NCBI GenBank assembly: GCA_963700495.1
Contig: CAVOXT010000006.1
Span: 248,001 to 312,000, forward strand
DNA from: JACCTU01 sp963700495
Lineage (GTDB): Bacteria > Actinomycetota > Thermoleophilia > Gaiellales > Gaiellaceae
Reading direction: 5' to 3'
DNA length: 64,000 nucleotides
Both the position numbers and the translations under genes were made by a program. Shown here one piece after another: positions 25,288 through 33,508 of the stretch (its first letter is position 1; every line of letters starts with the position of its first letter). The notes below the pieces were generated by a model. That model was not told where the DNA came from, made no database searches, and saw nothing but the letters and a program-made list of their open reading frames with translations.

Positions 25288-25602
25288 ATGACCGCGACGC
25301 ATGCGCTTCCCACCTCTCTCCTCCGCCCCGTCGCGGCTCCCCGCCGGCAGCGACTCCGCTCGCTTTCGCCCCACCTCCTCCTCGTGGCGAACGGGAACGC
25401 GAGCGGATTGTCGCGCCGGCCCACTCTTGTCCAAGACTCGGCGCAGCTGCTCCGCTCAGCGGGAGCGCGCGTCGAGACCCGCATCACAGCGTCCCTCGAG
25501 GAACTCGACGACGCGCTCGCCACGGCTGAGCGGCGCGTCGTGCTCCTCGGGGGCGATGGATCTCGCCGCTACTTCGCGGGCGACGGCGTCACCGTCGGGT
25601 GA
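25288..25602 (+). pseudogene. Truncated diacylglycerol-kinase-like N-terminus
   Basis: 104 aa. PHLLLVANGNASGLS and RRVVLLGGDGS reproduce the first strand and the GGDG nucleotide motif of the DAGK catalytic domain, but the frame diverges immediately after GGDGS and stops 16 codons later. The last 34 nt overlap the end of the convergent PAP2 gene. No other frame restores the missing ~200 residues, so this is a real deletion remnant or a chimaeric join, not a simple frameshift. It is distinct from the intact paralogue at 27689. Confidence 0.6.
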
Positions 25603-26174
25603 CTCGGCGGCGCCCTGGGCGCCGGTGCGATCGCTCCGACCGTCCACCCCGCCGCAAAACCCAGGAGCGCTCCGAGGGCGCCTCCGACGATCACGTCGCT
25701 TGCGTAGTGGACGCCCAGATAGACGCGCGACAGTGCGACCAGCGCCGCGAGCGCGAGCAGCGGCCGCCTGACCCGCGGATAGACCATGCCGACGGCGACG
25801 GCCGCCGCGAACGCGGACGCCGCATGGCCGGAGGGGAAGGACGCCGACGCGGGCAGGACGCCGACCACGTCGAGGCTCGGGTCGGCAATCGGCGGCCGTG
25901 CGCGGTCGAACAGCTCCTTCAGCAGGGTCACGAGCAGCGTCGCTGCGGCGACTGCAACCGCCGCGGCGCACACGGCGCGCGGAAACGTCCGGCGGGCTAG
26001 GACATCTCCCACGGCCCCGATCGCCACGATCAGGGGCCACTTCACCCACCACGACGACGCGAGCAGGAACACGAACGTCAGCGGCTCCCAGCGAACGCTC
26101 TCGCCGAACGTCGACACTGCCCCGTCCCAGGCCCGGATCGTCTCCAGAACCCCGGTCAAGCCACCGAGAGGCAC
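25569..26174 (-). CDS. PAP2-family phosphatase
   Basis: 201 aa from GTG 26174; this start overlaps the stop codon of the upstream GNAT gene (TAGTG), indicating coupling, so the much longer open frame upstream is ignored. All three acid-phosphatase motifs are present: KELFDRARP, SFPSGH and SRVYLGVHYASD. Five or six membrane helices. Candidate undecaprenyl-pyrophosphate or phosphatidate phosphatase with its active site outside the cytoplasm. Its C-terminus overlaps the DAGK remnant. Confidence 0.92.
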   Translation of the reverse strand: MPLGGLTGVLETIRAWDGAVSTFGESVRWEPLTFVFLLASSWWVKWPLIVAIGAVGDVLARRTFPRAVCAAAVAVAAATLLVTLLKELFDRARPPIADPSLDVVGVLPASASFPSGHAASAFAAAVAVGMVYPRVRRPLLALAALVALSRVYLGVHYASDVIVGGALGALLGFAAGWTVGAIAPAPRAPPSHPTVTPSPAK

Positions 26175-26980
26175 TAGAAGACGAGGCTGCGGAAGTCCAG
26201 GACGTGGCGCATCCCGATGCTCCGGTAGAGGGCGATCGCCGGCTCGTTCTCGGGGCGGACGAACAGACAGACGGCAGGCGTTCGCTCGAGCAGCAGGCGG
26301 CTGAGGTCGCGCAGCGCCCGCGCCGCATAGCCGCGACGGCGCACCTTCGGATCGACCCATACCTGCTGGAGCTGCACCGCCGACGGCGTCCATGCCGACG
26401 CCTCGGCCTTGAACAGGATCACGCCTTCCTCGAGCCAGACCCACGAGCGGCCGTCCTGGATCTGCGAACGCGTGCGCCAGCGGAAGCTCTCGGGATCTCG
26501 CGCGAGCGGATCGATGCCGAGCTCCTCCTGATGCGCGAGCGCGCAAGCGGGGAGGAGCGTCTCGAGGTCGGCCGCCCTCGCCGCGCGCAGCCCGGTCTCA
26601 CCAGGCTCCGGCGGCTCGTCGAGCGTGAACACCGGCTGGCCGGGCCGGTCTTCCCGCGGACGCGGCAGTCGCCTGCTCGCCTCGGACCACAGCTCGCCGA
26701 CCGCGTGCTCCTCGCCGATGATCATCCGGGCACGGGAACGCTCGATCCTGCGGGCGAAGCGTCCGCAGTCCTCGCCTGCCGGGACGACGTTGGCGCCGAG
26801 GTGGCAGAGCCCGGTCAGCCGTCCGTTCTCGACCAAGCCGATGAAGCGCCCGAGCCCCTGCCGCGCGACGTCCTCGAGGAACACTCGCTCGATCGGCTCT
26901 TGCGCGCAGAACGCGAGGATCTGATCGAGCTGCGGTTGCACGACCTCGGCCACGACCGAGACGATAGGTTCTCGCACCAT
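26174..26980 (-). CDS. GNAT N-acetyltransferase with N-terminal DUF4081-like domain
   Basis: 268 aa. Residues ~15-120 (QILAFCAQEPIERVFLEDVARQ, MIIGEEHAVGELW) match the DUF4081 domain that precedes GNAT domains in actinobacteria. The C-terminal GNAT fold has QQVWVDPKVRRRGYAARALRDL (acetyl-CoA pyrophosphate loop R/Q-x-x-G-x-A) and FVRPENEPAIALYRSIGMRHV. Its ATG at 26980 overlaps the deoD ATG on the other strand. Acceptor unknown. Confidence 0.88.
   Translation of the reverse strand: MVREPIVSVVAEVVQPQLDQILAFCAQEPIERVFLEDVARQGLGRFIGLVENGRLTGLCHLGANVVPAGEDCGRFARRIERSRARMIIGEEHAVGELWSEASRRLPRPREDRPGQPVFTLDEPPEPGETGLRAARAADLETLLPACALAHQEELGIDPLARDPESFRWRTRSQIQDGRSWVWLEEGVILFKAEASAWTPSAVQLQQVWVDPKVRRRGYAARALRDLSRLLLERTPAVCLFVRPENEPAIALYRSIGMRHVLDFRSLVF
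26965..26970 (+). promoter_or_regulatory. -10 box for leaderless deoD
   Basis: TAGGTT, 8 nt before ATG 26979, inside the divergent GNAT gene's first codons. Confidence 0.5.
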
Positions 26981-27692
26981 GCCGATCCACGTTCGGGCGA
27001 ACCCGGGGGACTACGCCGACGCGTGCCTGCTGCCCGGCGACCCCCTCCGGGCGAAGTACATCGCCGAGACGTACCTCGACAACCCGGTGCTCAGGAACGA
27101 GGAGCGGGCGATGTACGGCTACACCGGCGAGTTCGAGGGGCGCCCTGTCTCGGTCCAGGCGACCGGCATGGGCTGCCCGTCTGCGGCGATCGTGATCGAG
27201 GAGCTGATCCAGCTCGGCGTCACTCGCCTGCTCCGGGTCGGTACGTGCGGCGGCCTCCAGCCGGACCTGAAGCTCGGCGACCTGATCGTCGCCGTCTCGG
27301 CCGTCCCCGCCGACCAGACCGCGATGCACCTCGTCAACGAGCCTCACGTCCCGACCGCCGATTGGGAGCTCGTCCACGCCGCCGTCCACTCGGCCAAGGA
27401 GCTCGGCAAGCCGGTGCGCGTCGGGCCGATCGTCTCGAGCGACCTCTTCTACAACCCGGACGGCGGCCAGTACCAGCGCTGGTCGGAGCGCGGCGTGCTC
27501 GCAGTGGAGATGGAGGCTGCGGTTCTGTTCACACTCGGCGCGCTCCGCAAGGTCAAGACCGGCTGCCTCCTCACCGTCAGCGACGTCGTCGTCGAGGGCG
27601 AGTTCGTCCGCATCACCGACGAGGAGATGCGGAACGCAGTCGACCAGATGACGCAGCTTGCGCTCCGCACGGCGATCGGCCCCGCGCACTGA
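26979..27692 (+). CDS. deoD: Purine-nucleoside phosphorylase, DeoD type
   Basis: 237 aa, the size of the hexameric bacterial enzyme. It phosphorylyses purine (deoxy)nucleosides. Features: N-terminal LLPGDPLRAKYIAETYL, the phosphate site in VQATGMGCPSAAIVIEEL and RVGTCGGLQPDLKLGD, and the base/ribose site in VEMEAAVLFTLGA and VSDVVVEGEF (catalytic Asp). Its start codon overlaps that of the divergent GNAT gene, and its stop overlaps the CTG proposed as the start of the next gene. Confidence 0.95.
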   Translation: MPIHVRANPGDYADACLLPGDPLRAKYIAETYLDNPVLRNEERAMYGYTGEFEGRPVSVQATGMGCPSAAIVIEELIQLGVTRLLRVGTCGGLQPDLKLGDLIVAVSAVPADQTAMHLVNEPHVPTADWELVHAAVHSAKELGKPVRVGPIVSSDLFYNPDGGQYQRWSERGVLAVEMEAAVLFTLGALRKVKTGCLLTVSDVVVEGEFVRITDEEMRNAVDQMTQLALRTAIGPAH

Positions 27693-28615
27693 CCAAGACC
27701 GTCTTCCTCGTCAACCCCGCATCGGCCAACGGCTCGACGGGAAAGCGCTGGCCCGAGCTCGCGCACATCGCTGCGGCGCAGGGCCTGACCGGCGACGCGC
27801 TCCTCTCGGAACGGCCCGGCCACCTCAACGAGCTTGCCCGGCAGGCGGTCGACGACGGCGCCGAGCTGCTGGTCGTCGTCGGCGGTGACGGTGCACTCCA
27901 TGAGGTGGTGAACGGCGTCGTCGGGCGCGACGTCGAGCTTGCTCTGATGATGCGCGGAACCGGGATGGATTTCCCCCGCACGTACGGCATTCCGACGAAG
28001 CCCGCCGACGCCGCCGCGGTCGCCGTCAACGGGGTCGCACGAGAGATCGACGTCGGCAAGGTCACGTTCCGCAGCTGGGCGGGCGACGAGGCGATCGAGC
28101 ACTTCGGCAACATCGGCAGCGCCGGCATGAGCGCGGCAGTTGCCCGCCGTGCGAACTCGACGTCGAAGGCGTTCGGAGGCAAGGCGAGCTTCTTCATCGC
28201 GCTCGTCGAGGTCTTCTTCGGGTGGAAGAACGTCGAGATGCACGTCCGCGTGGGAGACGAGGAACGCCGCGCGAAGATCAACAACACGATCGTCGCGAAC
28301 GGGCAGTACCACGGCGGGGGGATGTGGCTTGCCCCAGAGGCCAGCCCGGACGACGGCCTCTTCGACGTGCTCATCTTCGGCGACCTGACGAAGACGGACT
28401 TCGTCCGCAACGTCGCCAAGATCTACAAGGGCACACACCTCACGCATCCGAAGATCGAGCAGCTGCGCGGCGCGACCGTCGAGATCGACGCCGAGCAGCC
28501 TCTCCCGATCGAGCTGGACGGCGAGCAGCCGGGCACCACGCCTGCGCGCTTCGAGATCGTCCCGCGCGCCCTGCGCGTGCGGGTGCCGCGGCCGGATCCT
28601 AGCTCTTCGGCGTAG
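27689..28615 (+). CDS. Diacylglycerol/lipid kinase family protein (CTG start proposed)
   Basis: 308 aa. The DAGK catalytic core is complete: TKTVFLVNPASANGSTGKRW, VVVGGDGALHEVVNG, the MMRGTGMDFPRTYGI variant of GTGNDFAR, then NTIVANGQYHGGGMWLAPEA and DDGLFDVLIFGD. It phosphorylates a lipid with ATP. There is no ATG, GTG or TTG in frame before this core; CTG 27689 overlaps the deoD stop (CTGA) and is the only plausible start by position. It overlaps the end of the minus-strand coiled-coil gene by 17 nt. Confidence 0.88.
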   Translation: MTKTVFLVNPASANGSTGKRWPELAHIAAAQGLTGDALLSERPGHLNELARQAVDDGAELLVVVGGDGALHEVVNGVVGRDVELALMMRGTGMDFPRTYGIPTKPADAAAVAVNGVAREIDVGKVTFRSWAGDEAIEHFGNIGSAGMSAAVARRANSTSKAFGGKASFFIALVEVFFGWKNVEMHVRVGDEERRAKINNTIVANGQYHGGGMWLAPEASPDDGLFDVLIFGDLTKTDFVRNVAKIYKGTHLTHPKIEQLRGATVEIDAEQPLPIELDGEQPGTTPARFEIVPRALRVRVPRPDPSSSA

Positions 28616-28880
28616 TCGTCTTCCGTGGGCTCGACGCCTTGCGCGTGGACGACGCGGACGCCTTCGACAGCTTCTCGACCTTCTTCTCGAGCGTGGTCAG
28701 GCGCTTCTCGAGCGAGTCCATCCCGCGGACCTTGCTCGTGAGGGCGTCCACTTGGTCGCGCATGTTCGTCACCACGCCCGTGATCCGGTCGGCGTGGGGC
28801 GACGACGCGAGCCGGTTCAGCGCCTCTTCACCCGCATCGGCCAGCCGGGCGAGCAGGTCCTTCTGTTCTTTCGGTGCCAT
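28599..28880 (-). CDS. Small coiled-coil protein with basic Ser/Lys/Thr tail
   Basis: 93 aa from ATG 28880, with AAGGAG 5 nt upstream. Helical coiled coil at residues ~45-72 (MDSLEKRLTTLEKKVEKL), then a low-complexity tail rich in Ser, Thr, Lys and Pro. The N-terminal MAPKEQKDLLARLADAGEEAL is amphipathic. The layout resembles phasin-like or nucleoid-associated helpers, but no family can be assigned. Divergent from the metallophosphoesterase gene. Confidence 0.75.
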   Translation of the reverse strand: MAPKEQKDLLARLADAGEEALNRLASSPHADRITGVVTNMRDQVDALTSKVRGMDSLEKRLTTLEKKVEKLSKASASSTRKASSPRKTTTPKS

Positions 28881-28912
28881 CGCAACTCCTTCGCAGGCGG
28901 TTTCTCCTCCCG

Positions 28913-28918
28913 TACCCT
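28913..28918 (+). promoter_or_regulatory. -10 box for the leaderless metallophosphoesterase gene
   Basis: TACCCT, 7 nt before GTG 28926. Confidence 0.5.
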
Positions 28919-28925
28919 GCCAGAC

Positions 28926-30702
28926 GTGCGCCCCCGCATACTGATCGCAGCGTGCGCGACAGCGGCGTTTGCGGCGCTCGCGGCTGCCGCCGCCCCTCCG
29001 CCTACCACCACGCTCGGCGGCACGATCGTCGACCGAGGCGCCGACGGCCGTCTCGATGCCGGCCCCGGAGAGCCGCATCTCGTCCGTACCGAGCTGAGTG
29101 CAGCCCAGGCGGGACGAGCGTCGCGCCGTCGAGTCCTGATCTCGTTCGTCCAGCTGACCGACTTCCAGCTCGTCGACGAGGAGTCACCCGCACGGGTCGA
29201 GCTCGTCGACCGCTACGGCGGCTCGCTCGACGCCGCGTACCGTCCGCAGGAGGGCCTCGTCGCCTTCGTGATGGAGGAGACGGTGCAGCAGGTTCGGAGG
29301 CTCCGGAGCCCCGTCGACAACCGCCGGCCGGACCTCGTGATCACGACGGGCGACAACGTCGACAACACGCAGCTGAACGAGACACGCTGGTACATCGACC
29401 TCCTCGACGGCGGCGTCGTCAACCCGAACTCGGGTACCGATCCCGGCACGTGCCGGGTTCCGGCGCGCAACCGGCTCTACCAGGGTGTGAAGGGCGGGGG
29501 CTTCTACTATGACCCCGACAGGAGCGGGCCAGGCACGGACGGTCCCGGCTACGCGGCGACGGCGGCGGCCAACCGCCGCACGATCCAGCGCTCCAACGTC
29601 GTTCGCGACTACCCGGGCCTCTACGAGCTGATGAACCGGCGGTTCCGCGCGACCGGGCTCGGACTGCCCTGGTACTCCGTCTTCGGAAACCACGACGGAC
29701 TCGTCCAGGGCAACGTCCCGAGCAACGCGCTGTTCGCGCAGGCCGCCCTCGGCTGCGTCAAGCCCGTGAAGCTCTCGCAGCGCGGGCTCGACGAGATCCG
29801 CGGCCTGGTCGCGGACGGGTTGACCTCGGAGGAGCGCTCACGTGTCGTGGACATCCTCTCGCGCGACCTCGTCGAGACGGTCTTCGGGCCGCAGATCACC
29901 CAAGGGCGCTGGAAGCCCGTGCTGCGCGATGCGCGCCGGAAGCTCCTCTCCCGAGCCGAGTACCTGCAACTGCACTTCACGACGCGCGGACGGCCGGTCG
30001 GCCACGGCTACACGATGGACGGAGCGCCGAGCGGGATCGGCTACTACGCGTTCTGGCCCAAGGCGGGCGTGCGCTTCGTCGTGCTCGACACCGTCGCCGA
30101 CAGCGGTGACGGGGGGAACCTCGACGAGACCCAGTTTCGGTGGCTCGACGCGGAGCTTCAGGCGGCCGAGGCTCGACGCGAGGTCGTCCTCGTCTTCGGG
30201 CACCACCCGATCGCGACCATGACGCAGCAGGCTGCCGGCGTGCACCTGGGCAGCGGGCCGTGCGACTCCTCTCCGGAGCCGGTCGAGTGCCTGCTCCTTC
30301 GTCACTCCGTCGGTCGTCGCGCTCGTCGTGGGGCACCAGCACCGGAACCGGATCGCTCCGCACGCGCGGGCGTCGGGCGGCGGGTTCTGGGAGATCGTGA
30401 CCGCCGCACACGTCGACTGGCCGCAGCAGTCGCGGCTGATCGACCTCGTCGACAACGGCGACGGCACGCTCTCGATCTTCGGCACGGTCTTCGACCAGCG
30501 CGCTCCGGCACGTCCGGGGCCGAGGCCTGCACGGCGAGGCGCGCTGCTGAGCGCCCGCGAGGTGGAGTGGCTCGCCTCGGTCGCGCGTGAGCTCGCCTAC
30601 AACGACCCGACCGCGGAGAACGGGCGCGACGGGCGGGTCGATCGCCGCGGCACGCGCGCGGACCGGAACGTCGAGCTGATCGTTCCGAATCCGTACCGCT
30701 GA
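28926..30702 (+). pseudogene. Secreted metallophosphoesterase, one frameshift near the C-terminus
   Basis: About 590 aa when the two frames are joined. A signal peptide (ILIAACATAAFAALAAAAA) precedes a calcineurin-like domain: VQLTDFQLVDEE, VITTGDNVDNTQLNE, FGNHDGLVQGN, VFGHHPIATM, and GHQH in the second frame (from 30304). The resemblance is to the TIGR03767-type actinobacterial enzymes. The frame breaks at ~30285-30304 by one extra base, just before the SVVALVVGHQHRN strand that carries the last metal ligands; without repair the protein would be inactive. The length is one more than a multiple of three, as expected for one inserted base. Probably intact in the organism. Confidence 0.82.
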
Positions 30703-30814
30703 AACGCAACTGTAAGGAGTCCGTGAAAAGAAGCGCGCACCTCCAGACCTTCACGAACCGTTAACCCAATTGAGCGTCCAACTAGCAGGACTCTCCCCTA
30801 CCTTTTCGGAAGAG

Positions 30815-30979
30815 ATGAAAGAGATGAAGGTCACGCAGCCCCAGATCCACACGCACAGCAGCGTCACGCTGCACGCGATCCGGCAGCGGGCCGGAATTCC
30901 GTTCGAGGTCGAGCGGAAGGTCTGCGCCGAGTGCCACCGCGTGCTCGACGAGAAGCCGCTCCGCCGCGCGGCGGCCTAG
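30815..30979 (+). CDS. Small conserved protein with a CxxC pair
   Basis: 54 aa from ATG 30815 with GGAAGAG just before it. QIHTHSSVTLHAIRQRAGIPFEVERKVCAECHRVLDEKPLRR: the CxxC (CAEC) with a nearby His could be half a zinc site or make a dimeric one. The 112 bp upstream contain no other gene. A TACCTT box (30799-30804) would give an mRNA with a leader of only a few nt. Function unknown; short proteins of this kind recur in actinobacteria. Confidence 0.6.
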   Translation: MKEMKVTQPQIHTHSSVTLHAIRQRAGIPFEVERKVCAECHRVLDEKPLRRAAA

Positions 30980-33048
30980 CCCGGGCGCCCTCCGACCTCG
31001 TGCCGGATGCGCTGGTAGGCGAACGCCCCGGCGAGCAGGAGCAGCCCGAGCGCGACGAACGAGAGCACTCGGTAGATGTCGTCAAGCTCGCCGAGGTCGT
31101 AGAGGATCACCTTCCCGGCCGCCAGGACGAGCAGGGCGAGGCCGCCGAGCCGGAAGCGCTTGTCGTCGCGGACAAGGCCGTAGACGACCGCGCCGAGGCC
31201 GACCGCGCTCCAGAACGCTGAGAGCAGCACCTGCGGCGTCTGGCCGGGCTCGACCTCGCCGGTCGACGTGACATCGACGATCACGATCGACGGCAGGTAG
31301 ACCGCGCCTGCGGCGCCGACAATCGCGAGCACGCGGTCGAGCGGTTCCTTCGCCATCCGGGCTGCAACGAGCGCCGCCGCAGTCGTCAGCCCGATCGCGA
31401 GCACGGCGCTTCCGAGGTCGTCGACACCGTCGCGGAGCGCATACGGCGGCGCCTCGATCGCGAGCGTGTGCCCGGCGGCGAGCGCGACGAACGGCAGGGG
31501 GGCGACACCGCCGAGACCGACCAGACCACGCTCCGACAGGAACGCGAGCACGACAGCAAGGGTCGCCCACGCGGCGACCACGGGCACTCCCTCGAAGGCG
31601 ACGGGAGCGAGGTACGCGAGCCCACCGAGGGCGAGCACGTCCATCGCGTCGCCGAACTCTGCCCACGGCCCCGCATAGAGCCGCGAGAGGATCGCCGCTG
31701 CCGCGATCACGAGCACGACCGCGACGATCGCGCCCGCCGTCGGAGGGTCGACGAGCCGATCCGGCCGCGCGTCGAACGCGAGGGTGTGCGCGGACGCGAG
31801 AGCAAGAAATCCCGCGGCGCCGATGTAGCCGCGCGTGGTGTTCATCCTGCGGGCGAGCCAGGCGAGGAGCACGGCCTCGACCGACCAGGCGGCGACGAGT
31901 GCGGGGCCGTCCAGCGCGAGGGCGGCTCCGATCGCGGACAGTCCGACCCCGATCGCGAGGAGGAGGAGCGCGATCTCCTTCGCAACTCGCCCGCGCAGCG
32001 CCACGGCACCGAGCGCGAGGTGCACGACCGCAAGACCAAGGACCCACGTTGTCGCGCCGTCCGAGCGGCTCGCCTCGTCGAGTATCTCCCAACCGATGTC
32101 GGCGGCCAGGATCGCGTCTGCCACGAGCAGGCCGGCGGAGGAGAACCGCAGCTTCTCGCTCGGCACCCGGACCTCGAAGCCGATTGCTGCCACGGCGTAG
32201 AGCACCCAGAAGCAGCCGAGCACGAGGAGCGCCGTCCCGAGCGACTCGTCCTGGGTGTCGTCGAGCCAGGCAACGAGCTGTGGCGCGCTCGTCAGAAACG
32301 CCGCCACAGCGAGCCAGTCCCAGCGCTGCCACAGGAGCACGGCCGTCGACGACACCAGCGCGACCGCCATGAACGCGAGCGCGATGCCGGTCGTCCCCGC
32401 GTCGACGAGCACGGGCGACAGGACCGCGCCGACGATTCCGATCGCAGCCGTCTCGCGCGATCCCCACCGGACCGCGATCGTGGCGGCGCCGGCGCCGATC
32501 AGCATCGCGACGGCGAGGCCGACAGCCGGCTCGACGATGTCGTACAACGAGGTGGCGGCGACGGTCGAGGCGAAGAGCCCGAAGAGCGCCGCGGCGACCG
32601 TCGCGAGCGCTGCCTGCGTTCGCCCCTTCCGCTCGTAGAGATAGAGCCCCGCGCAGAGCAGGAGCGTCGAGCCGAGGTACGCCAGCACGACACGCATGGC
32701 CTCGTCGATCCAGCCGCGACTGATCGCGGTGGCGAGGAAGAGCACGATCGCGATCACGACCGCCAGCGCGCCGGCCCAGGCGAGGACTCTTCCGCCGAGG
32801 AGTTCCTCGAGGTCGAGCGAGGGGCCTGGCTTCGGCGGCTGCTTGGGCCGCGCAGCGGGCGTCGCCTTCTGCGCGGCAGGCGCGGTGAAGCGGACTGCCG
32901 GAGCGGGCTGCACGGCAGCCGGCGGGGGTTGCGCCTCAGCCGGAGTGGGCTGTGTCGCGACCGGCTCCCCCTCGAGGAGGTCGACGCGCCGGATGAGCTG
33001 CTCGACGAGCAACTCGAGCTTCTGGATCCGTTCTTCCTCGGATCGCAT
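30976..33048 (-). CDS. DUF2339-family polytopic membrane protein
   Basis: 690 aa. A short N-terminal coiled coil (ERIQKLELLVEQLIRRVDLLEG), a Pro/Ala-rich linker, then ELLGGRVLAWAGALAVVIAIVLF, the start of the DUF2339 domain, and about 20 membrane helices to the C-terminus. Family members are of unknown function; some are co-located with envelope genes. The ATG at 33048 lacks a ribosome site; TATATA (33060-33055) 6 nt upstream suggests leaderless expression from within a 12-bp palindrome. Its stop overlaps the end of the small CxxC gene. Confidence 0.88.
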   Translation of the reverse strand: MRSEEERIQKLELLVEQLIRRVDLLEGEPVATQPTPAEAQPPPAAVQPAPAVRFTAPAAQKATPAARPKQPPKPGPSLDLEELLGGRVLAWAGALAVVIAIVLFLATAISRGWIDEAMRVVLAYLGSTLLLCAGLYLYERKGRTQAALATVAAALFGLFASTVAATSLYDIVEPAVGLAVAMLIGAGAATIAVRWGSRETAAIGIVGAVLSPVLVDAGTTGIALAFMAVALVSSTAVLLWQRWDWLAVAAFLTSAPQLVAWLDDTQDESLGTALLVLGCFWVLYAVAAIGFEVRVPSEKLRFSSAGLLVADAILAADIGWEILDEASRSDGATTWVLGLAVVHLALGAVALRGRVAKEIALLLLAIGVGLSAIGAALALDGPALVAAWSVEAVLLAWLARRMNTTRGYIGAAGFLALASAHTLAFDARPDRLVDPPTAGAIVAVVLVIAAAAILSRLYAGPWAEFGDAMDVLALGGLAYLAPVAFEGVPVVAAWATLAVVLAFLSERGLVGLGGVAPLPFVALAAGHTLAIEAPPYALRDGVDDLGSAVLAIGLTTAAALVAARMAKEPLDRVLAIVGAAGAVYLPSIVIVDVTSTGEVEPGQTPQVLLSAFWSAVGLGAVVYGLVRDDKRFRLGGLALLVLAAGKVILYDLGELDDIYRVLSFVALGLLLLAGAFAYQRIRHEVGGRPG

Positions 33049-33051
33049 GTT

Positions 33052-33063
33052 TGCTATATAGCA
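33052..33063. promoter_or_regulatory. Palindrome TGCTATATAGCA in a divergent promoter region
   Basis: Perfect 12-bp palindrome containing the likely -10 box of the DUF2339 gene, in the 49-bp gap to the thioesterase gene. AT-rich in a 70% GC region; could be simply a strong -10 or a repressor site. Confidence 0.45.
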
Positions 33064-33085
33064 GGTTTGCGATGCATGTCAAGAG

Positions 33086-33091
33086 TAGGTT
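33086..33091 (+). promoter_or_regulatory. -10 box for the leaderless thioesterase gene
   Basis: TAGGTT, 6 nt before GTG 33098. Confidence 0.5.
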
Positions 33092-33097
33092 TCTCGC

Positions 33098-33508
33098 GTG
33101 GCCGACTATCCCTCTTCCACCGAGATCCGTGTTCGCTTCGCCGAGACGGATGCCCAGGGCATCGTCCACAACAGCGTCTACCTCATCTGGTTCGAGCTCG
33201 CGCGCGTCGAGTACCTCGAGCGGCACGCGGGCGGCTACCCGGTCCTCCGCGGCCAAGGCATCGAGTCGTTCGTCACCGAGGCGAACGTCCGCTACAGGGA
33301 GCCGGCCCGCTTCGACGAGCGGCTGATCGTGCGGACGAGCTGCCGCGACGTCCGCGGCGCGCGGTTCCGCTTCGTCTACGAGGTCGTCCGAGGCGAAACG
33401 ACGATCGCCGAGGGTGAGACCGCGCACGCCTGCGTGGACGCCGCGACGCACAGGCCCACGCGCGTGCCCGACTGGCTCGCCGCCGCGATCGCGACTGCCG
33501 AGGGTTAG
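33098..33508 (+). CDS. Hotdog-fold acyl-CoA thioesterase (YbgC/4HBT type)
   Basis: 136 aa. RVRFAETDAQGIVHNSVYLIWFELARVEYL is the diagnostic 4-hydroxybenzoyl-CoA thioesterase segment, with the catalytic Asp in TDAQG and the His in VHNS. NVRYREPARFDERLIVRT and FVYEVVRGETTIAEGET follow as usual. It hydrolyses acyl-CoA thioesters in the cytoplasm. Leaderless start at GTG 33098. It converges on the VanW gene with a 4-nt overlap. Confidence 0.93.
   Translation: MADYPSSTEIRVRFAETDAQGIVHNSVYLIWFELARVEYLERHAGGYPVLRGQGIESFVTEANVRYREPARFDERLIVRTSCRDVRGARFRFVYEVVRGETTIAEGETAHACVDAATHRPTRVPDWLAAAIATAEG

Noticed and set aside
28752..28925. Extension of the metallophosphoesterase frame upstream of 28926.
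   Set aside because: It runs through the divergent coiled-coil gene and would precede the signal peptide. TACCCT 7 nt before GTG 28926 fixes the start.
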